Source: Acidobacteria bacterium 5-1
Lineage (GTDB): Bacteria > Acidobacteriota > Blastocatellia > Pyrinomonadales > Pyrinomonadaceae
Assembly (NCBI GenBank): GCA_002050455.1
Contig: MWZA01000204.1
Coordinates: 1 to 33,371, forward strand
DNA length: 33,371 nt
Reading direction: 5' to 3'
Under the pieces are notes generated by a model. It was not told the DNA's origin, searched no databases, and saw nothing but the letters and a program-made list of their open reading frames with translations. The position numbers and the translations under genes were made by a program. Numbering within the stretch: the first letter of the stretch is position 1; each line of letters opens with the position of its first letter. Positions 17,931 to 25,532 of this stretch are shown here, one piece after another.

Positions 17931-19016
17931 GTGAAATGGTCGAAGAGCTATGTTTCTGCGGGCGGCAGACTCGTTTCAACGGCGACCTTAAATGGACAAA
18001 GCGAAACAATCGAATATCATCACGCTGATAGATTGGGAACAAGAATCGTTACCAATCCGCAGACAGGCGGATATTTTGAACAAGACACATTGCCATTTGG
18101 CACAGCACTAAACGCTGAATCAGGTGGAGCGACCAATAGAAGATTTACTTCCTACGACAGAAGCAACATGACGGGTTTGGATTATGCGGTCAATCGGCAT
18201 TATGATTCAAGTCAAGGCAAATTCACACAAGTTGACCCAATCGGAATGGCGGCGACAAGTTTAGGCAATCCGCAATCGTTAAACTTGTATGCTTATGTTC
18301 AAAACCAGCCGACGAATTTCGTTGATCCAAGCGGATTATTGATAGCAGTTTATCGCTGTGAATATAGCCATGCTCAAGTTTGCGATGAAAATGGGCAAAA
18401 TTGTGGTCCGTGGCAACGATTGGGTGAACCGACTAACTGTCGTTGGGAATTTATAAATATTGGCGGTGGTCCGACAAGTTCTGGCGGCGGAGTCCCTGTT
18501 GTCGGCGGTGGAGGGGGGATTAGCGGTGGAAACGTGACTCCAACAAAATGCTCGTTGAGTGTTAGTGAATTAGCTTCATGTATTGCTAAATGTATGAATG
18601 ATGCAAGAGTAGATAAACTTGCGAAAACAGTTGGAGATAGCACAGGAATTCCTTACGCGGGGGATTTTCTACAAGGGCTTACGTGGGTAGGAACTGGTGC
18701 TGCGATTGGAAATCAAGTGTTAAATGCGACATCGCTAGGCAGGTATCCAAGGTCGCCTGCAGGAGGAGCTAAAACAAAAGGAGATCCAACAAGCTGGCAA
18801 CACAGAGTATTTGGAAACGAGGGAGTAAGTGGAATATTGAGGCGGGGAGGATTTCCAAACGCTGCCCGATCAGTTGGGTGGGCTGGAAAGACTATCGGAA
18901 GAGTTGCAGCACCGCTCTCGATTGGTTTGCTAGTCTTTGAAGGCGCTTACACAACTGGAACATTTGCTTCTTGTAGTGCAATTTGCTCGCTAAAAAGAAA
19001 GCCGTGTAATCAATAA
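17931..19016 (+). CDS. Displaced RHS C-terminal cassette with a Cys-containing tail of unknown type
   Basis: A second orphan RHS tail. Homology to the main gene begins near 17812 with a one-base frame slip, continues in frame from about 17841 (DGTTNDLTYYAWAGAEV), and passes through the GTG at 17931, which lies inside the conserved VVKWSKSY stretch and is unlikely to be a true start. The frame is open back to 17793. The core ends with NFVDPSG at 18335. The tail (226 residues) begins with a linker that shares IGGGPTSSGG with the main protein, then has a Cys pair (ASCIAKC), a Gly-rich hydrophobic stretch (GTGAAIG), WQHRVFGNEGVSG and a final FASCSAICSLKRKPC. I cannot assign its activity. A soluble ACP-like protein follows eight bases later. 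Confidence 0.7.
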   Translation: MKWSKSYVSAGGRLVSTATLNGQSETIEYHHADRLGTRIVTNPQTGGYFEQDTLPFGTALNAESGGATNRRFTSYDRSNMTGLDYAVNRHYDSSQGKFTQVDPIGMAATSLGNPQSLNLYAYVQNQPTNFVDPSGLLIAVYRCEYSHAQVCDENGQNCGPWQRLGEPTNCRWEFINIGGGPTSSGGGVPVVGGGGGISGGNVTPTKCSLSVSELASCIAKCMNDARVDKLAKTVGDSTGIPYAGDFLQGLTWVGTGAAIGNQVLNATSLGRYPRSPAGGAKTKGDPTSWQHRVFGNEGVSGILRRGGFPNAARSVGWAGKTIGRVAAPLSIGLLVFEGAYTTGTFASCSAICSLKRKPCNQ

Positions 19017-19023
19017 CAAGGTT

Positions 19024-19500
19024 ATGAATAAGACAAAAAAAGAAATTCTAACTGAAATACTCGGACATAGTATCTTAGATGAACAAATTGCGAAGTTGTC
19101 AAAAGACCCAATCTCAAGTATAAGGAAAAGCCTTAATAAAGAATTACTATTGAATTTGACTACAGAGCAGTTTACTGATTCGTCAGAATTGTGTTTGTTA
19201 GAATTTATTGAGAAAAATTTCAAAATTAATCAGAGCGGCAAGGATATTTTGGATGTATTTGAAATTGTCCAGAAAATTGCTAAGGACGAGTTGCATCGTT
19301 CAATAAATTTTCATTGGTATGCTAGATGGGATGAGTTTCTTGACGTGGGCAATTATTTTACTCGTCCAGATTCTTATGATTTTGTAGAAGTAGTTATAAG
19401 AATTGAAGAAGAATTTAATCTTAAAATAAGTGATGAAGAAGCATCAAATATGGAAGGTATTGGAATGACTGTTCGCTACATTTGGAAAAGACTAAAATAA
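19024..19500 (+). CDS. Candidate immunity protein with acyl-carrier-protein-like C-terminal domain
   Basis: The 158-residue product starts seven bases after the third RHS tail. Residues 1 to about 100 are charged and helical and match nothing I know. Residues about 107 to 157 follow the acyl carrier protein pattern: PDSYDFVEVVIRIEEEFNLKISDEEA, then a GIGMTVRYIWKRL helix, close to the DSLDLVELVxxLEEEFxxxIPDEDA consensus. The serine that would carry phosphopantetheine (S117 after D116) is kept. The family resemblance is clear by eye; in this position it is probably an immunity protein using an ACP fold (small ACP-like families such as DUF1493 exist) rather than a fatty acid or polyketide carrier, since no synthase genes are near. 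AT-rich like its toxin partner. Confidence 0.65.
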   Translation: MNKTKKEILTEILGHSILDEQIAKLSKDPISSIRKSLNKELLLNLTTEQFTDSSELCLLEFIEKNFKINQSGKDILDVFEIVQKIAKDELHRSINFHWYARWDEFLDVGNYFTRPDSYDFVEVVIRIEEEFNLKISDEEASNMEGIGMTVRYIWKRLK

Positions 19501-19557
19501 CTAAGGGTAATAGTACAGACGGAAACATTATTATTATCATCAAGCTGACCGTCTAGC

Positions 19558-20179
19558 ACGCGCTCGGCAGATTAGCGGAAACGGTTGAACCCGACCCGAA
19601 CGGCGACGGCTCGGTTTTCTCGGCGGGAAATCTGGCGACGAAATACACCTATGACGTGCTGGACAATTTGACGAAAACCGAGCAAGGCGAGCAAGTTCGT
19701 GAATTCAAATATGATTCACTGAGCCGTTTGACCAGACAAAAGCTGGCGGAACAATCCGCATCTTTGAGCGACGACGGACAATATGTCGGCGTCGGCGCCG
19801 GACGCTGGAGCGAAGCCTTCTGGTATGACAACCGTTCAAACATAACTATCAATAGAGACGCTCGCGGCGTGACGACCTGGTATTCGTATCAGATAAACGG
19901 CGCGTATGATGCGATGGGAAATCAAACGCGCGCCTTTTCGCCCGACGGACAATCTTGGCTGAGATATGAATACGACGGGCGAATCGGCTTGTTTATGTCA
20001 AGAACGATTACGGTACAGTGTTGGAAAACTACACTTATGGAGCGACTAATGCCAGACTAATCAAGCGAGACGGCACGACGAATGATTTGACTTACTATGC
20101 TTGGGCGGGCGCAGAAGTGATTGCCGAATACACTGAAATAGCTTCACAACCGAACATTGTAAAATGGTCAAAGAGCTAC
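19558..20179 (+). pseudogene. Internal RHS fragment with deletion and frameshift, no toxin tail
   Basis: The sequence parallels the main RHS gene from ALGRLAETVEP (main gene near 11910) to YQINGA, then jumps to YDAMGNQTRA (main gene near 13110), so roughly 280 codons are missing at about 19906. At about 19977 GACGCGGCG of the other copies reads GACGGGCG, a one-base loss that shifts the frame; the correct frame resumes in LENYTYGATNARL. Homology ends abruptly after KWSKSY at 20179, before the RHS core, and no toxin domain or immunity gene follows. This is a decaying remnant, useful only as a recombination substrate. A sequencing error could explain the single-base shift but not the deletion. 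Confidence 0.8.
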
Positions 20180-20335
20180 ATCCAATGCACGCTTTGCGCC
20201 GATAGCGTTGTTTTTTCTGAATGTTTATGCCATTCTTTTTGATGTTCACGCCTTGAACTCGCGCGTGGACGAGTTATTGTTTCATAATGCACATTTGAAA
20301 TTCTAACTTGTCCGCTCTTTCAAACATCTTTTCTG

Positions 20336-20806
20336 TTACACGACCATTTTTCTTTTGAAGCCAAACTCTACCGAATTATTTAAATCGTGCAATTCGCGCT
20401 TGCCGAAACGCTCAAAACCAAGTCTTTCATAAAGCCGATGCGCTTTGGTAAATCGCGTGTCCGACCACAAATTGATTTTATTTCTACCTTTTTTACGAGC
20501 AAAATTAATCGCCAATTCAGTTAATTTCTCGCCTAATCCTTGTTTGCGAAAATTTTTGTGAACATAGAGCGATTTCAGTTCCGCCGTCTTTTCGTCCAAC
20601 ATCATTATGGCGACGGTTGCGAAAATTTTGTTATCTTCTTCAACAATCCAAAATTCGCCGTCTTGCTGGCGAAAATAAACATCGGGCGCAAGCAGATATT
20701 TTTCCTCAATGTTTGTGTCAAGAATGCAATCGTATTCCGCCCAAATGTCGCTGATGAGTTTGATAATCTGCGGAATATCTCTTTTAATTACGGGACGAAT
20801 TCTCAT
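20336..20806 (-). CDS. GNAT family N-acetyltransferase
   Basis: A 156-residue Gcn5-related acetyltransferase that moves an acetyl group from acetyl-CoA to an unknown amine. The pyrophosphate-binding motif A is readable as LYVHKNFRKQGLGEKL (R/Q-x-x-G-x-G), preceded by the beta strand ELKSLYV and followed by the typical AHRLYERLGFERFG near the C-terminus. Length is standard for a single-domain GNAT. The start codon is 9 bases from the stop of the upstream gene on the same strand, so the two form an operon. The substrate cannot be predicted. Confidence 0.85.
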   Translation of the reverse strand: MRIRPVIKRDIPQIIKLISDIWAEYDCILDTNIEEKYLLAPDVYFRQQDGEFWIVEEDNKIFATVAIMMLDEKTAELKSLYVHKNFRKQGLGEKLTELAINFARKKGRNKINLWSDTRFTKAHRLYERLGFERFGKRELHDLNNSVEFGFKRKMVV

Positions 20807-20815
20807 TAAACAAAA

Positions 20816-21886
20816 TTACAATCTTGGATTTTCCGCAACAAATTTCAGCAAATTTTTAACATAGGAACGAAAGTCTGGACAAGCAATATTGTGCGCGAAA
20901 AGCAGTTCATCCGCCACGCTTGTATCATAAGTTTGCGGCACGAAAAAATACGGAACGCCCGAATGCGGCAAACCGCTCATCAACGGCGTAAAGGGCAGCA
21001 TTAAAGTTTTTTCAACAATGCGCGGCGGCGGTTTGATAATTGATTTTTTGCCCGTCATCGCTTCCGCCAGCACGTCAAATAATTCTTCCGTCGTCAGCGG
21101 ATTCGGGTCAGCCAGAGCAATCGTTTTGCCGACTGCCATTTTATCTTTTGCCACAACAGCAATTGCTTCCACGACAAAATCTACCGGAACGAGATTCAAC
21201 TGCACATCTTTGTTGCCGACGTTGACAAGACGAAACGCTGCGGGAAACCTTCGCAAATAATTTATCAAATAATAAATGCCGTCATACTTTGCGGTTTCGC
21301 CCGTTTTTGAGTCGCCGACGACAACCGACGGGCGAAAAATCGTCGTCGGAATTTCACGTTTTAGATTTTCGACCTCGACTTCCGCCAGATACTTAGTTTC
21401 TTCGTAAAAATTGCGAAAACCCGCGTTGTGTTCAAGTTCGTTTTCGTAAATTACGCCTTTTCGTTTGCCCGAAACATAACAAGTTGAAACGTAATTGTAA
21501 CGACGCAGATTCGGCAGGCTTCTAACAAATTCATTAACATTTTCCGTGCCTTCGACGTTGGCGCGATACGCCAAATCTTTCTCAATCGCCAAATTATAAA
21601 TCGCGGCAAGATGATAAACATCGGTCGTTTCCTTTTGCAAAACTTTCAGATCTTTTTCGGAAATGCCGAGATCTGTCTGCGTAATATCGCCTTCAATCAA
21701 AGCAAAATTTTCAAGCGGTGTGTTGACTGTTTGTGCAATTTTCTCGACTTCGAGCATCGCTTTTTCGATAAACTGCTTTTCGACGAGCAGAAAAAACTGC
21801 GTATCGTTTTTTGCCAGACGCTTCACAAGTCTTTTGGCGATAAAGCCCGGAAAACCGGTCAGGAAAATTGTTTCGTTAAAGTTCAT
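20816..21886 (-). CDS. NAD(P)-dependent SDR family reductase, thioester/fatty acyl reductase-like
   Basis: A 356-residue extended short-chain dehydrogenase/reductase. The cofactor motif is T-G-F-P-G-F-x-A at residues 10 to 17 (TGxxGxx[GA] type), the strand DVYHLAAIYNL matches the conserved DxxxHxAA element, S134/T135 and Y161-x-x-x-K165 (FYEETK) supply the catalytic residues, and IFRPSVVVGDSKTG is the family's substrate-pocket signature. The overall order resembles the NAD_binding_4/thioester-reductase group (fatty acyl-CoA reductases), so the substrate may be an acyl thioester or lipid-linked sugar; this is not resolved. It is the first gene of a two-gene operon with the GNAT. Confidence 0.8.
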   Translation of the reverse strand: MNFNETIFLTGFPGFIAKRLVKRLAKNDTQFFLLVEKQFIEKAMLEVEKIAQTVNTPLENFALIEGDITQTDLGISEKDLKVLQKETTDVYHLAAIYNLAIEKDLAYRANVEGTENVNEFVRSLPNLRRYNYVSTCYVSGKRKGVIYENELEHNAGFRNFYEETKYLAEVEVENLKREIPTTIFRPSVVVGDSKTGETAKYDGIYYLINYLRRFPAAFRLVNVGNKDVQLNLVPVDFVVEAIAVVAKDKMAVGKTIALADPNPLTTEELFDVLAEAMTGKKSIIKPPPRIVEKTLMLPFTPLMSGLPHSGVPYFFVPQTYDTSVADELLFAHNIACPDFRSYVKNLLKFVAENPRL

Positions 21887-22181
21887 ATTAAATTAAATTT
21901 AACCACAGACAAACCAAGATGAAAACAAATAAAATTAGATTTTTCAGAAAAACCGGCGGCTTTTGTACAAGTGCGACTTTTACGTTTTTTTCAATCATTT
22001 CCGCCTTCAATTTACTCAAATCAAAAGGTTGACAAGCAAATCAAAGCAGGCGTAAATCTTTATTTTTCTGAAAATCCAACTCGGTTAAAACTTTTTTACA
22101 AATAAAGCTAAGTTATGATAAGGTTTCGGCATAGCGGAAATTAATGACATATATCTATTAATTTAGATAAATACGCCGGAA

Positions 22182-22463
22182 ATGAAAACTAAAAAAGAGA
22201 AAACTCAAGAATCGGACAAAGCGGCTGCGGCTCAAAGCGTGAAAGCTGCACCGGCAGCAGAAGCCGTTTCGGACGAAGATTTTCCAAACGAACTGGGCGA
22301 GCCGCGCTGGTCTGTGGTTAGTTTTGAAAATTGCGTCGAAACCGGTTTGACTTATGACGAAGCCGCGCAAAAATTAAAAAAACTTGCCGCCGAGGACGTT
22401 TTAGGACTTTGCGTTGTAACGGACGAAGCCGCCGCGAAAATTCTAAATAGTGGTAAATGGTAA
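22182..22463 (+). CDS. Small conserved-looking protein of unknown function
   Basis: The 93-residue product has a Lys/Glu/Ala-rich, probably disordered first third (residues 1 to 30) and an ordered remainder with PRWSVVSFENCVETGLTYDEAAQKLKKL and VVTDEAAAKIL. The end pattern (strand, helix, strand, helix) suggests a compact alpha/beta domain. I do not recognise the family. Codon use fits the surrounding genes, and the protein ends exactly in the left arm of a strong inverted repeat shared with the converging oxidoreductase gene. There is no clear ribosome binding site. No function is proposed. Confidence 0.6.
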   Translation: MKTKKEKTQESDKAAAAQSVKAAPAAEAVSDEDFPNELGEPRWSVVSFENCVETGLTYDEAAQKLKKLAAEDVLGLCVVTDEAAAKILNSGKW

Positions 22464-22497
22464 ATGCAAGAGATTTTTGATTTACCATTTACCACTA
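22448..22497. repeat. Inverted repeat made of TGGTAAA units between convergent genes
   Basis: Two perfect 18-nt arms (22448..22465 and 22480..22497) enclose 14 bases. Each arm is two 7-nt TGGTAAA-type units. It covers the stop codons of both converging genes and can act as a bidirectional terminator. A 14-nt stretch (22458..22471) is repeated in inverted orientation at 27943..27956. Confidence 0.8.
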
Positions 22498-23502
22498 ATA
22501 AAGGTCTAAAACAACTTTGCCAAAACTCTCATTCGATTCCAGATATTCGTGCGCTTTCCGCACATCTTCAACCCGAAAAACTCTGTCCAAATTCGGTTTA
22601 ACCAAACCTTTTTCAATCAGCGGTAAAACATCTTTGATAAAAGCGCGTGTTGCCTCGGCTTTTTCCTCGTTAGAACGCGAACGCAAAACCGTTCCGATAA
22701 TTTTTAAGCGTTTTGCCAAAGCCGTTCCGAGATTAAATTCCGCCGTTCTGCCACTGACTAAACCAACCAGAATCAATCTACCTGTTTGCGCAAGACTTTC
22801 CAAATTTGCCGCAAAATAACTCGCGCCGACTAAATCTAAAATTACGTCAACGCCTTTTTCTTTGGTTTTGTAATTGATAATTTCAGCAAAATATTCCGGA
22901 TTATCCGCGACCAAATTGGTTTCGGTTACGATTCCAAAATCAAGTCCGAATTGACTACACTTTTCCAATTTATCGGGAGTGCGCGAAGTCCCGAAAACTT
23001 TAATGTTTTTCGCTTTTGCCAACTGCAATGCGGCAAGTCCAACGCCCGAACCGACGGCGTGAATCAAAAGCGTTTCGCCTGTCCGAAGATTCGCTTGCGT
23101 AAAAATCGCATCGTGCGCGGTGATAAATGCTTCTGGAATTGCTGCCGCTTCGGTAAAAGAAAGATTGTCAGGAATTTTAGCGAGCAAAGATTCTTCGGTT
23201 AAAAGAAATTCGGCGTTTGCTCCGCCCGCGGTGATGCCGAAAACTCTGTCGCTGACTTTGAAATTTTTAACTTTTTCGCCAACTTCCGCGACTTCGCCCG
23301 CGAACTCCAAACCCAAAATGCGTTCGGGAAAACCAAGCGGCGCGGGATATGCGCCTTTGCGCTGCAAAATGTCGGCGCGATTTAAAGCTGAGGCTTTAAC
23401 ATTGACTAAAACTTGTGAGCCTTTTGGCTTTGGTAAATCTTCGACTTCGCGGATTTCCAAGTTCTCCGCGCCGCCGAATTCTTTAACGTAGACTGCTTTC
23501 AT
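22495..23502 (-). CDS. NAD(P)H:quinone oxidoreductase, zinc-independent MDR family (PIG3-like)
   Basis: A 335-residue medium-chain dehydrogenase/reductase of the quinone oxidoreductase/TP53I3 (PIG3) branch, expected to reduce quinones or enones with NADPH in the cytoplasm. The N-terminal GroES-like domain shows ALNRADILQRKGAYP and PPxxLGLEFAGEV-type sequence (ERILGLEFAGEVAEVG); the Rossmann part has the nucleotide loop HAVGSGVGLAALQLAK, then VFGTSRTPDKLEKC and DVILDLVGASYF. The structural and catalytic zinc ligands of alcohol dehydrogenases are absent. The ATG at 23502 gives the family's normal MKAVYVKEFGG start; the open frame 15 codons further upstream runs into a repeat. Confidence 0.9.
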   Translation of the reverse strand: MKAVYVKEFGGAENLEIREVEDLPKPKGSQVLVNVKASALNRADILQRKGAYPAPLGFPERILGLEFAGEVAEVGEKVKNFKVSDRVFGITAGGANAEFLLTEESLLAKIPDNLSFTEAAAIPEAFITAHDAIFTQANLRTGETLLIHAVGSGVGLAALQLAKAKNIKVFGTSRTPDKLEKCSQFGLDFGIVTETNLVADNPEYFAEIINYKTKEKGVDVILDLVGASYFAANLESLAQTGRLILVGLVSGRTAEFNLGTALAKRLKIIGTVLRSRSNEEKAEATRAFIKDVLPLIEKGLVKPNLDRVFRVEDVRKAHEYLESNESFGKVVLDLY

Positions 23503-23530
23503 AAAATTTATTGCAAAACCGAAGAAAATC

Positions 23531-23599
23531 AGCCACGAATTACACAAATAATACGAATAGATTTGTTCTTGATTCGTGCAATTCGTGTAATTCGTGGCT
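23531..23599. repeat. Inverted repeat made of ATTCGTGNA units
   Basis: Perfect 15-nt arms (23531..23545 and 23585..23599) continue inward as imperfect pairing. The right arm is three tandem 9-nt ATTCGTGNA units. It lies between two minus-strand genes, directly before the quinone oxidoreductase start. Confidence 0.75.
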
Positions 23600-23619
23600 A
23601 AAAATCTTCCGAGAAAATT

Positions 23620-24054
23620 CTACACTTTCCGCTTTGTGGCGCGTTGAGCCAGATTCATCAAATCTTCCGGCATCCATTTGTTCAAATTTTTCTTTTCTTC
23701 TTCGGCGATGCCTTTGTGTCGGTTGCGCCATTCCTTTTCGGGCGCATCTTCGCGCATAGATTCTTTCGGATAATTTTCGACCTGTTCAAGACTGATGATA
23801 ATTCCGTGCGCGATTTCGTTCCAATCTTCAGTTTGAATTCCGCGCAAAACGATTGAAAGTCCTGCCGTCCAATCTTCTTCGGGCGTGATGTTGTCGTATT
23901 CGGGAATCGTCAAAAATGCGGGCGACGGAAACGGTTTGTCGCTGAATTCATTAACGATTTGCGATTTTACATCTTTATAAGATGAATTTGGATTTGCCTT
24001 TCTCATTTCCAAAGCGCGGCGAAAAATGTCGGATACGGTTGCTTGATTGCTCAT
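23620..24054 (-). CDS. Conserved-looking cytoplasmic protein of unknown function
   Basis: The 144-residue product has no signal peptide or membrane segment. It is charged and probably helical at both ends (ATVSDIFRRALEMRKANP; EEEKKNLNKWMPEDLMNLAQRA), with a central aromatic and acidic segment (FLTIPEYDNITPEEDWTAG). The first 45 residues (VSDIFRRALEMRK...SSYKDVKSQIVNEF) look like a small helical domain. I do not recognise a family. It sits between two repeat elements, divergent from the PepSY gene and not obviously part of an operon. Confidence 0.65.
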   Translation of the reverse strand: MSNQATVSDIFRRALEMRKANPNSSYKDVKSQIVNEFSDKPFPSPAFLTIPEYDNITPEEDWTAGLSIVLRGIQTEDWNEIAHGIIISLEQVENYPKESMREDAPEKEWRNRHKGIAEEEKKNLNKWMPEDLMNLAQRATKRKV

Positions 24055-24097
24055 TTTGTTTTTACTAAAATCCTCCGAGTTTATAAAAGAAAAATTA

Positions 24098-24190
24098 AAC
24101 CACAGATTAACACAGATTCGCGCAGATAAAAACCAATAATGTCTTGATGTTTTCTTTCTTATCTGTGTTAATCTGTGTCAATCTGTGGTT
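24098..24190. repeat. Inverted repeat made of CACAGATTAA units between divergent genes
   Basis: The left arm (AACCACAGATT from 24098, then two further 10-nt CACAGAT units to about 24128) pairs imperfectly with three matching units ending at 24190. It fills the space between two divergent start codons, so it is not a terminator and may affect both promoters. Confidence 0.75.
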
Positions 24191-24197
24191 AAAAAAT

Positions 24198-24704
24198 ATG
24201 CAAAAATTCATCTATCAAACGCATCTCTGGCTTGGTCTTTTTGTTTCGATTCCCGTTCTGGCGTGGGCTTTAAGTGGTTTTTTGTATGCTTTGCCGAATA
24301 CAGTCGAGGGCGGCACGGTAGAGAAGATTGATTCAAATCGCGTGAAAATCGCGCCGTCCGAAGCACTGCAAAAAGCAAACAAACTCGCGGGCAAAACTTT
24401 GCCGACAACCGCGCTGACTTTGTTGATGAAAGACGGCGAGCCGGTTTATCAATCAATCGGCGGACTCGGCGCGGATTCGATTTTTATTGACGCCGAAACA
24501 GGCGAAGCGCGAATGTCAGAGCCTCCGACATTGAAAACACAATTTTTTCGGCAAGCGCATTTTTATTATTTTGCGGGCAGTTGGCAAGTTGCGCTTTTGA
24601 TTTTGTTTTCCATTTTGGCGAGTTTTTCCGCCCTAACGGGAATTTATTTGAATTGTGTTTATTGGTTTGGACGAAGAAGTAGAACACGGTTTAACGCCGA
24701 TTGA
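24198..24704 (+). CDS. PepSY domain membrane protein
   Basis: The 168-residue product starts with the signature of PepSY-associated membrane proteins (FIYQTHLWLGLFVSIPVLAWALSGFLYAL, first helix about residues 10 to 31), has an extracytoplasmic PepSY-like domain (APSEALQKANKLAG..., then PVYQSIGGLGADSIFIDAETGEA), and ends with FRQAHFYYFAGSWQVALLILFSILASFSALTGIYL as a second helix. Such proteins occur with iron-siderophore reductases and periplasmic redox systems. The ATG at 24198 was chosen over TTG/ATG at 24144/24147 because the latter lie inside a repeat and would spoil the typical N-terminus. It may be an operon with the redoxin 109 bases downstream. Confidence 0.8.
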   Translation: MQKFIYQTHLWLGLFVSIPVLAWALSGFLYALPNTVEGGTVEKIDSNRVKIAPSEALQKANKLAGKTLPTTALTLLMKDGEPVYQSIGGLGADSIFIDAETGEARMSEPPTLKTQFFRQAHFYYFAGSWQVALLILFSILASFSALTGIYLNCVYWFGRRSRTRFNAD

Positions 24705-24813
24705 TTTTTCTTCGCAAAGAACACAAATGAATCTTTTCCAAATATCTTCGGACAAAATTTGCTTGTCTTTCGACATCTGAAAAGTTAGTCTTTCTTTATC
24801 AGGAGTAACAAAT

Positions 24814-25491
24814 ATGAAAAGTCTTTTTTTACTGGCGTTTTTGTTTTTGAGTTTTACCTATTCATACGCTCAGAACGAGCAAGCACCGCTTCAGGAACAG
24901 GAAATCAACTATAAAGATTGGACATACAAGAGTGTCCGCGACGATAAAGAGATAAATTTACGGGATTTTGCCAAAAACAAAAAACTCATAATGGTCGTCT
25001 ATTTCGCGCCGTGGTGTCCGAATTGGAAACACGAAGCGCCGTTTGCCCAAAAACTCTACGAAAAATACAAATCAAACGGTTTTGATGTCATCGGCGTTGG
25101 CGAATACGACACGGTAGCGGCGATGAAAACCAATCTTGACGACAAAAAAATTACTTTTCCCGTTGTTTATGAATCGGAGACAAAAGATGCGAAACAGAAA
25201 ACTCTGCATTATGAATATCGCAAAGCGGCGGGCGACACGCGCGGTTGGGGTTCGCCTTGGAACATTTTTATTGAGCCTGCCAATCTGAAAAAAGACGGCG
25301 ATGTTCTGATGAAAAAAGCGTTTGTCGTCAATGGCGAATTGATTGAAGCTGATGTCGAAAAATTTGTCCGTCAAAAATTAGGGTTGCCCGCCGAAGAAAC
25401 TAAAATGGCGACGAAAGACAAAACGGTTGAAGCCTGTGCGCCGGAAACAAAAACGACGACAAATTTTAAGAAGCCTGAGCCGAAAAAATAA
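24814..25491 (+). CDS. Exported thioredoxin-fold (redoxin/AhpC-TSA-like) protein with a single active-site cysteine
   Basis: A 225-residue protein with a clear signal peptide (MKSLFLLAFLFLSFTYSYA, cleavage after residue 19) and a thioredoxin fold: INLRDFAKNKKLIMVVYFAPWCPNW, then FAQKLYEKYKSNGFDVIGVGEYD and a cis-Pro-containing ITFPVVYES region. The active site reads W-C68-P-N-W71, so the resolving cysteine of TlpA/thioredoxin is missing; it would act as a one-Cys peroxiredoxin-like or thiol-binding protein rather than a disulfide exchanger. The C-terminus is Lys/Thr-rich with one further Cys. AGGAG lies eight bases before the ATG. Likely periplasmic; partner unknown. Confidence 0.75.
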   Translation: MKSLFLLAFLFLSFTYSYAQNEQAPLQEQEINYKDWTYKSVRDDKEINLRDFAKNKKLIMVVYFAPWCPNWKHEAPFAQKLYEKYKSNGFDVIGVGEYDTVAAMKTNLDDKKITFPVVYESETKDAKQKTLHYEYRKAAGDTRGWGSPWNIFIEPANLKKDGDVLMKKAFVVNGELIEADVEKFVRQKLGLPAEETKMATKDKTVEACAPETKTTTNFKKPEPKK

Positions 25492-25532
25492 GTATTTTGA
25501 TTAGAATGCAAGCGTTTCCAGCCGGTTAGGAT

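Noticed and set aside
17931-17933. GTG as start of an independent protein
   Set aside because: It sits within the conserved VVKWSKSY stretch of the RHS repeats; homologous sequence continues upstream to about 17812.
20180-20335. Continuation of the RHS remnant or a separate small gene after 20179
   Set aside because: Similarity to the other RHS copies stops at KWSKSY and the remaining open frame is short without any recognisable feature.
24144-24197. Upstream start for the PepSY protein
   Set aside because: These codons fall in the right arm of the CACAGAT repeat and would add a non-family sequence before the typical FIYQTHLWLG start.
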